Origin: Parcubacteria group bacterium
Lineage (GTDB): Bacteria; Patescibacteriota; Minisyncoccia; JACPCQ01
Length of the DNA: 17,435 nt
Assembly (NCBI GenBank): GCA_016179715.1
Contig: JACPCQ010000049.1
Coordinates: forward strand, 1-17,435
Direction: 5' to 3'
The position numbers were made by a program, and so were the translations under genes. Each line of letters begins with the position of its first letter. The first letter of the stretch is position 1. The notes under the pieces were generated by a model. The model worked only from the letters and a program-made list of their open reading frames with translations, was not told the DNA's origin and did not search any database. Positions 12,792-17,435 of this stretch are shown here, in pieces.

Positions 12792-13506
12792 TTCCCCGCA
12801 ACATTATATACGCAAGCATCACACGCGGGATTTGGCGTCTTTCGCGCCGATGCGAAAAATAAGTAGTATTCAGGCAATAGGCGCATTGCCCGGATGATTC
12901 TATAAGCCGAGCTCCGGCGCTGCGCGCCTGCAGGCCGATCATTCCCTCTAAATCTGCAAAATATTGCTCGCGGCGCTTTTCTATAAAATGCTCGTATCCG
13001 CGAAAATATCCGAAATGCTCCAGTAAAATGGTATAGTGCCTTTTACAAATCCCCGGGCCGATGCCTATACGGATGTTCTCCGGTCGTGAAAAAAACTGCT
13101 TTGCCATTGTTTGAATGGTGTTCGTAAGAACACCCCTAATAATCCCCTTCCAGCCGGCATGCGCAAGCCCGATGGTTCCGGTTTCCGGGTCATAGCAATA
13201 CACCGGAAAGCAATCTCCGACGGTAACGGTCAGGTAAATATCCTGCTCGCGTGTTGTCGCGGCATCCGCTTCTACAATCTCATTTCGGTTTTGCACATTT
13301 ACAACACGTACCGTATTCCCGTGCACAAAACGCGGTAAAAATATCGCGCCCGTGATGCCCTCTTTTACAAAAAATTTCTTGCGGTTTTGCGTGCCAAGGC
13401 TGTCGCGCTTTGGATTTCCCGTTGCAATATTCATATCGCCGTCCTGCATCGTAGAAATTCCGTAACGTAAATCCAAAAAGGGCTGAAAGCACCCGAACCG
13501 AAGCAT
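12766..13506 (-). CDS. pgeF: PgeF/YfiH family purine nucleoside phosphorylase (multi-copper polyphenol oxidoreductase fold)
   Basis: The family phosphorolyses or deaminates purine nucleosides, and PgeF in E. coli also edits misplaced L-Ser in peptidoglycan precursors. The 246-aa product has RFVHGNTV (60-66), TVGDCFPVYCYD, GLAHAGWKG (113-121) with the zinc-binding His, and IGPGICKRHY (149-158), followed by QCAYC and YFSHRRE near the end. Together these match the family along its whole length. The promoter upstream is an extended -10 (TGATATAAT) and the short leader has no Shine-Dalgarno site. It precedes and overlaps mutY. Confidence 0.93.
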   Translation of the reverse strand: MLRFGCFQPFLDLRYGISTMQDGDMNIATGNPKRDSLGTQNRKKFFVKEGITGAIFLPRFVHGNTVRVVNVQNRNEIVEADAATTREQDIYLTVTVGDCFPVYCYDPETGTIGLAHAGWKGIIRGVLTNTIQTMAKQFFSRPENIRIGIGPGICKRHYTILLEHFGYFRGYEHFIEKRREQYFADLEGMIGLQARSAGARLIESSGQCAYCLNTTYFSHRRERRQIPRVMLAYIMLRGNGTKSEEI

Positions 13507-13529
13507 AATACGTTAATGTGTAATTTGTA

Positions 13530-13538
13530 ATTATATCA
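13530..13538 (-). promoter_or_regulatory. Extended -10 promoter of pgeF (TGATATAAT)
   Basis: TGATATAAT on the minus strand is a perfect -10 with the TGN extension. No good -35 is seen, as is common for extended -10 promoters. Transcription would start about 17 nt before the pgeF ATG. Confidence 0.5.
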
Positions 13539-13643
13539 ACTCTCGCTTTTTGATACATCGCGCATCAACAAACTTTCGCATCGCACTTCTCATCATGCTT
13601 TTGCTTACCTCGTTCCGCCACAAGCGCCTTGCAATCAGAAAAA

Positions 13644-13868
13644 CTACTTTGTCTTGCGGGCTTGTTCTGCCGCATCAATCTCCAGCCGCAAGCGTTTCAC
13701 CTCCTGCTGCAAGCGCTCTATCTCTTGTTGCTCTGCAGCTTGTTCCGATGAGACGCCACTGCCGCTCATCAAGAGCGCAATAACCACGACCACGATTGTC
13801 GCAAATAACACAATGCCTATAACAAGCACGTTGTGTTTATAATTACGGTCTATGTCGTGTTCTTTCAT
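13644..13868 (-). CDS. Small membrane protein with coiled-coil tail (74 aa)
   Basis: The product has a short polar N terminus, one hydrophobic span (NVLVIGIVLFATIVVVVIAL) and a tail with heptad-like spacing (EQQEIERLQQEVKRLRLEID), which suggests a coiled coil. This is the layout of small membrane-anchored division or envelope proteins such as FtsL/DivIC types, but there is no specific match. The ATG at 13868 has no Shine-Dalgarno site. An AT-rich TATTATATAA lies 17-26 nt upstream and could supply a -10 box. Confidence 0.65.
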   Translation of the reverse strand: MKEHDIDRNYKHNVLVIGIVLFATIVVVVIALLMSGSGVSSEQAAEQQEIERLQQEVKRLRLEIDAAEQARKTK

Positions 13869-13885
13869 ACGATAATCAGCAGAGT

Positions 13886-14824
13886 TTATATAATAGAAAA
13901 ATCGGGAAATAATTTTTGCAATACCGTCCGGAAACCCGGAAGAAGATTGAGCGTCTTAGCTTTCTCTAACGTAACCCAGCGATACGTTTCCGCTTCCCCG
14001 CCCAGAACAATCCGGTCGCTACACACTTGCACCAGCACCGGGTGCACAACCCACGTTTTTTCATATTCCGGCGCCTCCTGGTCAAATATAGCGCCGGGCA
14101 AAATGGATACTACCGCATCATTAGGTACGCCGATCTCCTCGGCTAATTCGCTGTACACCTTTTCTTCCAGACTGCATCCGTCATCCAAAAAACCCGAAAT
14201 TCCGTTCCAGCAACCGGGATAGAAATTGAGGTTTTTATTTCGCCGCACCAACAAAATCTTCTTTCCGCACATCACCACGCAGTTTATTACCGGAGCCCAC
14301 CGGGCATCCGTGTAATCAGTTTGGCCCGGCTGCGGGATAAATTTTGGCTGTTCTTTGCCCCGCACTGTCTTTTGCGCCGTCTCTAGATGATTTGCCAAAA
14401 GCCAGGAACTTGATTGTATCTTTCCGCCCTCTCCGACATTAAAAACCATACTGCATCTTAGCTCATTACAGACCGCCACTTCAGGGATATTGTCCAGCAC
14501 CCGGTCCCCTCCGTTCGCAAAAATATCCGGACGGAGCGCTTTCAGCGCCAAGCACACGCTCATATCTTCCGTATCCGGTTCATGAGCCGTAAGTATCACC
14601 CGATCAACGCAAGAAAGCGCCTTAAGAACTTCCTTGCGCTCCTGTTCGGGCATAAATATATACCCCTTCTTTTTTTTAAGCCAATTATCATTATTTAAAA
14701 TCACCACCAATTCATCCCCCAGCTTTTTTGCCTCTTGAAAATAGCGCACATGCCCGATATGCAGCGGGTCAAATCCCCCGCTTACCGCAACGACAATTGG
14801 ATGATTTTTTTTCTTTTTTATCAT
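13886..14824 (-). CDS. Cytidylyltransferase-like domain fused to a Nudix hydrolase
   Basis: The N-terminal half is a nucleotidyltransferase of the HIGH superfamily: VVAVSGGFDPLHIGHVRYF (11-29), LVVILNNDNWLKKKKGYIF and, later, KIQSSSWLL, near where this superfamily has its ISSTxxR-like motif. It resembles glycerol-3-phosphate or sugar-phosphate cytidylyltransferases. The C-terminal half is a Nudix domain with box GFLDDGCSLEEKVYSELAEE-IGV (211-233): the catalytic E-x2-EE core is kept, but the first Glu is Cys and the Arg is Ser. Nucleotidyltransferase-Nudix fusions are known for NMN adenylyltransferase, but the N-terminal half looks more like the cytidylyltransferase branch. The start MIKKKK at 14824 is preferred over an ATG at 14872, because the extra 16 residues look non-conserved. 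Confidence 0.85.
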   Translation of the reverse strand: MIKKKKNHPIVVAVSGGFDPLHIGHVRYFQEAKKLGDELVVILNNDNWLKKKKGYIFMPEQERKEVLKALSCVDRVILTAHEPDTEDMSVCLALKALRPDIFANGGDRVLDNIPEVAVCNELRCSMVFNVGEGGKIQSSSWLLANHLETAQKTVRGKEQPKFIPQPGQTDYTDARWAPVINCVVMCGKKILLVRRNKNLNFYPGCWNGISGFLDDGCSLEEKVYSELAEEIGVPNDAVVSILPGAIFDQEAPEYEKTWVVHPVLVQVCSDRIVLGGEAETYRWVTLEKAKTLNLLPGFRTVLQKLFPDFSII

Positions 14825-14897
14825 GAGTAAGCGAAAATACGCCTGTGGGCGACAACTCCGCGCATTTCTCAAATCCTGAATCTCTATTGTATTTCAA

Positions 14898-15020
14898 TGA
14901 AGCTCCCCGCGCTCACGCGCGAGGTATCTGGAGCTTCACCCCGCCAACGGCGGGGTTTATTAAATCCCTACCGCCTCATTCCCGTGCTTACGCACGGGGT
15001 ATTCGGCGGGGATTTAATAA
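14898..15020. repeat. Two related palindromic repeats upstream of the fusion gene
   Basis: Unit 1 has arms TGAAGCTCC (14898-14906) and GGAGCTTCA (14930-14938). Unit 2 has arms TTATTAAATCCC (14957-14968) and GGGATTTAATAA (15009-15020) around nested CCGCC/GGCGG and CCCGTGC/GCACGGG stems. Between the two lies the hairpin CCCCGCC/GGCGGGG (14939-14955). The unit centres are alike (CGCGCTCACGCGCGAGGTAT and CGTGCTTACGCACGGGGTAT), so both are members of one palindromic family. No gene is seen between 14825 and 15247 apart from these repeats and a possible promoter. Confidence 0.85.
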
Positions 15021-15153
15021 GGTGCGAGTACTTTTTCAGCATAACATATTTCCGCGATGTTGTGTTTTACCCTCCCGCCCTCCCTCGCAGAAAGCGACAA
15101 ATGTCTGCTCTCCCATCAGATAGATAAGCCCGCAGACGAACGCAAGAAGAAAG

Positions 15154-15182
15154 TTGACTAATTAAACATAATGTGATATCAA
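15154..15182 (+). promoter_or_regulatory. Possible promoter of the 15248 gene (TTGACT-17-TATCAA)
   Basis: TTGACT (15154-15159) and TATCAA (15177-15182) are 17 nt apart. The -10 match is only fair, and an alternative AT-rich box (TAAAATATA) lies near 15202-15210. The leader ends in the AAGGAGG ribosome site at 15232-15238. Confidence 0.35.
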
Positions 15183-15247
15183 GGAGAACATAGATTTCTT
15201 TTAAAATATACGTGTCCACCGGTATTTCCGCAAGGAGGAAAGACGAG

Positions 15248-15898
15248 ATGGCAAAAATAGTGGCAAAAACAGTTTGGGAATATCTACATGCCGGAGCGGC
15301 CTCAACCCAGGGAGTACTTGCATTTCTGGAAACCCGTGCCCGGAGAAATCCTGAATTCTTGTGTAGAGAAATTGTGGAGGCGCTTCTCCCTGAATGTGCG
15401 CAGGAAATCCCGAACGAAATGTTCCCGCGGGTTCAGAAGCTGGTCGGCCTGTTGACCAAATACACAAACTCTGCAAGCAATGCGAGGGATATTGCAGAGA
15501 TGCTGGCGCTTCCGGGACTGCGCGGTCTTTTATTTTTCGAAGGCCGCATAAGGCTGTTCCAGATACTCTGCACATATCCGTCGCTGGAGATACTTCCCGC
15601 GCTCAAAAAATGCCTCTGGGCTCCGACCGTTGGGCAGAAAGAGGCGGGGCACATCTTTGACACCTTTCAGGCGGTACTCCCGCTCTTTTTACCGCAGACG
15701 GTCATTTTGAGCGGGAGGGAAATGCTGCGTATGCGTTTATCCGAAAAAGAGCGGTGGAAAGTCCAGAACTTTCTCTCCAGACTTAAAATTCCGCTCTTTC
15801 TGGACGGACCACCGAAAAAAAACGGCTGGCTCATCTCACTCAAAGGAGTAAAGATGCTGTTTCTTGCTCCCATAGAGTTTTCTTTTGAGGTTATCTAG
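15248..15898 (+). CDS. Unknown protein, 216 aa
   Basis: I do not recognise this protein. The ATG at 15248 is set by AAGGAGG with 9-nt spacing. A longer frame starting at 15212 would place this site inside the gene. The product begins MAKIVAKTVWEYLHAGAAST, is mainly predicted helical in its first two thirds (many Leu/Ala/Glu runs such as FPRVQKLVGLLTKYTNSASN), and ends in a more strand-like part (RLKIPLFLDGPPKKNGWLIS). It has four Cys and no clear membrane span or signal peptide. A strong terminator follows 21 bp after the stop, so it is a single-gene unit. Confidence 0.72.
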   Translation: MAKIVAKTVWEYLHAGAASTQGVLAFLETRARRNPEFLCREIVEALLPECAQEIPNEMFPRVQKLVGLLTKYTNSASNARDIAEMLALPGLRGLLFFEGRIRLFQILCTYPSLEILPALKKCLWAPTVGQKEAGHIFDTFQAVLPLFLPQTVILSGREMLRMRLSEKERWKVQNFLSRLKIPLFLDGPPKKNGWLISLKGVKMLFLAPIEFSFEVI

Positions 15899-15919
15899 TC
15901 CGCGTCTCCCCTAGTCCAC

Positions 15920-15958
15920 GTCTCCCGTCGCGCCTGCGCACGGGAGACAACTTTTTTT
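15920..15958 (+). terminator. Intrinsic terminator of the 15248 gene
   Basis: GTCTCCCGT and ACGGGAGAC form a 9-bp stem, followed by AAC and a run of seven T. Confidence 0.88.
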
Positions 15959-15961
15959 GTT

Positions 15962-15993
15962 CAAAAAAAACGAGGGCTTGTGCGGCCCTCGTT
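15962..15993 (-). terminator. Intrinsic terminator of the convergent 16045 gene
   Basis: On the minus strand AACGAGGGC and GCCCTCGTT form a 9-bp stem followed by a run of T (the A8 at 15963-15970). A further hairpin with arms TCGGTACG/CGTACCGA (16001-16039) lies between it and the stop codon. Confidence 0.85.
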
Positions 15994-16044
15994 AACTCTA
16001 TCGGTACGTTCCTCAAAACGCCTGCGGTAAGCGTACCGATTGTT

Positions 16045-16734
16045 CTAACTAAAATATCCGGAAGGGAAAGGGCCGGCCGGCTGCGGGCAAAAGCTCTCCG
16101 TCAATTCGGCGGCAAGGCGAAGTGGTTCAGTGTCTTCCGGAGAAAGAATATCGCCATACCGCGGAAAGAAGAGCAGGTCACCGTTTGGCGCACGCAATTC
16201 GCTACGGACATCATAGATAACGAGCGCATTTTCAGTGGTTACACCAAGCGTCACCTCTAAAAAGCGGAGCGTGTATCCCCTTGGCCGCAATGCTTCCTCA
16301 ATGGCCAAAAACGACCTCCGAACCATATCATGAGCAATCTCAATTGACGCGCCAGCCTGCACATTGCCCAGCACCACCGGCAGAACACAAAAAGTCGTAC
16401 GCCAGACACACATGCGCATGGACATCTGTCTGTCACACGCAAGCGCGACAAACGAGGTATTTGAGTCTTGCTCCACAAACGAAACGGAAACAACTTCCTT
16501 AAGAAGACGGAAGATGTTGCAGATGATCTGGCTAGAGAGCCCGCCCAAGACAATGGCTGTCTTGTAGTCTCTTCCATTTCCTTTAGCTGCGAGCTCTTTC
16601 GCAAAAGCAATAACGGTATGTGTCGGCCTTCTTTTAACTTCAAAAACATTCCTGTCCCCCACTGTTCCGATTTGTCTCCCTATCGGGAATAAATGCGAAA
16701 GTTTCGTTGCTGTCCGGGAATCTATACCCCTCAT
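16045..16734 (-). CDS. Unknown protein, 229 aa
   Basis: I do not recognise this protein. The ATG at 16734 follows AAGGGAG (rc of 16741-16747) with 6-nt spacing. The product starts MRGIDSRTATKLSHLFPIGR and contains TAIVLGGLSSQIICNIFRLL and VVLGNVQAGASIEIAHDMVR, with several Cys (CVWRTTFC) and no clear membrane span. The last third (ENALVIYDVRSELRAPNGDLLFFPR) looks like beta structure. A promoter TTGCCA-17-TATTGT lies 42 or more nt upstream, within the 3' end of mraY. Like the convergent 15248 gene, it is a single-gene unit with a strong ribosome site, promoter and terminator. Confidence 0.72.
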   Translation of the reverse strand: MRGIDSRTATKLSHLFPIGRQIGTVGDRNVFEVKRRPTHTVIAFAKELAAKGNGRDYKTAIVLGGLSSQIICNIFRLLKEVVSVSFVEQDSNTSFVALACDRQMSMRMCVWRTTFCVLPVVLGNVQAGASIEIAHDMVRRSFLAIEEALRPRGYTLRFLEVTLGVTTENALVIYDVRSELRAPNGDLLFFPRYGDILSPEDTEPLRLAAELTESFCPQPAGPFPSGYFS

Positions 16735-16782
16735 TTGCCTCTCCCTTCTTAAATAGAGTACGGTTGTTTTTCTCCATAACCC

Positions 16783-16811
16783 ACAATATCAAAAACGCCG
16801 GATTATGGCAA
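16783..16811 (-). promoter_or_regulatory. Promoter of the 16045 gene (TTGCCA-17-TATTGT), overlapping mraY end
   Basis: On the minus strand TTGCCA (16811-16806) and TATTGT (16788-16783) are 17 nt apart. The -35 box lies within the last codons of mraY. The -35 sequence is identical to that of efp. Confidence 0.5.
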
Positions 16812-17435
16812 TGTAACCCGTCCCGCAAGCGCTGCCACCATGCCCAGAAGCGCAAAAATGACGCTCACCACCCAGTAGCGCATTACCACCGTATGCGCGG
16901 GCCACCCGATTGCTTCAAAATGATGATGCAAGGGAGCCACGCGAAAAAGTTTACGTTTCAAAAAGCGTTTTGAAGCAAATTGCAAAATTACCGATGCCGA
17001 ACTCATAACCAGAGGGAAGGCGATAATGGGAAGCACCACAACCTGCTCGGTCAGAAATGCCACTACCGCAAGCGTTGTGGTAAGCCCGAACATGCCCGTC
17101 TCCCCCATATAAAAGCGCGCCGGAGGGATATTAAACCATAAAAACGCGAGCAAGACGCCCACAATCACCCCCGTAAACGCCGCGAGGTCCACCTGCCCCT
17201 GCGCCCACGCGATACCCGAATACGCCGCAAATGCCGCGGCAAGCGTCCCTCCCGAAAGCCCGTCCAGTCCATCAATCACGCTACCGCTGAATGTTGCGAG
17301 CATGACCAAAACAAAGACCGGCACAAATAAAATACCCAGCGACACCGGACCGACAAACGGCACAAAAACAGCGCTCACCTCAAGCTTCACAAAAAACCAA
17401 TATGCACCGACAAGCGCGATGAGCGTGATGAGCGC
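16803..17435 (-). CDS. mraY: Phospho-N-acetylmuramoyl-pentapeptide transferase MraY, C-terminal part
   Basis: MraY makes lipid I from UDP-MurNAc-pentapeptide and undecaprenyl phosphate in the inner membrane. The frame is open from the window edge (first visible residues ALITLIALVGAYWFFVKLEV), so the 5' part is outside and 210 residues are seen. Several membrane spans are present. Family motifs are VIDGLDGLSGGT (the Asp-rich Mg site), WFNIPPARFYMGETGMFGLT and APLHHHFEAIGWPAHTVVMR (the HHH motif before the last spans). The usual MGDTG motif, with an essential Asp, reads MGETG here. The TGA or TAA stop lies next to the promoter of the following minus-strand gene. Confidence 0.94.
   Translation of the reverse strand, partial: ALITLIALVGAYWFFVKLEVSAVFVPFVGPVSLGILFVPVFVLVMLATFSGSVIDGLDGLSGGTLAAAFAAYSGIAWAQGQVDLAAFTGVIVGVLLAFLWFNIPPARFYMGETGMFGLTTTLAVVAFLTEQVVVLPIIAFPLVMSSASVILQFASKRFLKRKLFRVAPLHHHFEAIGWPAHTVVMRYWVVSVIFALLGMVAALAGRVTLP

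Noticed and set aside
14898..15020. CRISPR-like array
   Set aside because: There are only two units, with palindromic whole-unit structure and no equal spacers.

Overview
The window reads as chromosome of a Patescibacteria/CPR bacterium, most likely Parcubacteria-like. Signs of this are the 16S rRNA text (for example AATAGACGGGGACTCGCACA in the 920 region), an rRNA gene crowded with introns and repeats, many palindromic AT-rich repeats, CPR-style EF-P and MraY variants, and TGA used as a stop. This is inferred by eye, with no search behind it.

Region 1 (1-4850, minus strand) is an rRNA operon: a sigma70-type promoter near 4818-4845, a leader with a boxA-like element, a 16S gene (about 4505 down to 866), a spacer and tRNA-Ile(GAT) with encoded CCA (414-488). 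The 16S gene is broken by a group I intron after U788, an unclassified 456-nt insertion between A1398 and C1399, and a group I intron after U1498 that carries a LAGLIDADG endonuclease gene. Repeat-like insertions sit in helix 6 and between the V2 and V3 regions. At the latter, about 270 nt of the normal 5' domain (roughly E. coli 200-470) is missing. No anti-Shine-Dalgarno sequence follows helix 45. The 16S flanks still form a 25-bp processing stem, so the locus looks like a real transcription unit, but repeat-driven misassembly must be excluded. Where 23S would be expected, there is instead an HTH-regulator fragment translationally coupled to an ImmA/IrrE peptidase gene that leaves the window.

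Region 2 (4850-10530) holds housekeeping genes of tRNA modification and translation: miaB, miaA, gatB (minus) and efp. Between them lie a small minus-strand gene and a three-gene operon of tiny single-span membrane proteins whose terminator lies inside the gatB coding region. miaA contains a 50-bp perfect inverted repeat in frame, and miaB contains one arm of the same repeat in the same frame. This recalls the palindromic elements of Rickettsia genes.

Region 3 (10530-17435) is mostly minus strand: a YdcF/DUF218-like protein, a DedA/VTT membrane protein, mutY and pgeF (overlapping), a small membrane coiled-coil protein, a cytidylyltransferase-Nudix fusion, palindromic repeats, two unrecognised genes facing each other across back-to-back terminators, and the 3' part of mraY.

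A theme across the window is that several housekeeping genes (miaB, gatB, efp, probably dedA) have promoters whose -10 box lies 6-8 nt before the start codon and have no Shine-Dalgarno site. This predicts leaderless mRNAs. Unrecognised and small genes instead have 5' leaders with strong AGGAGG-type sites.
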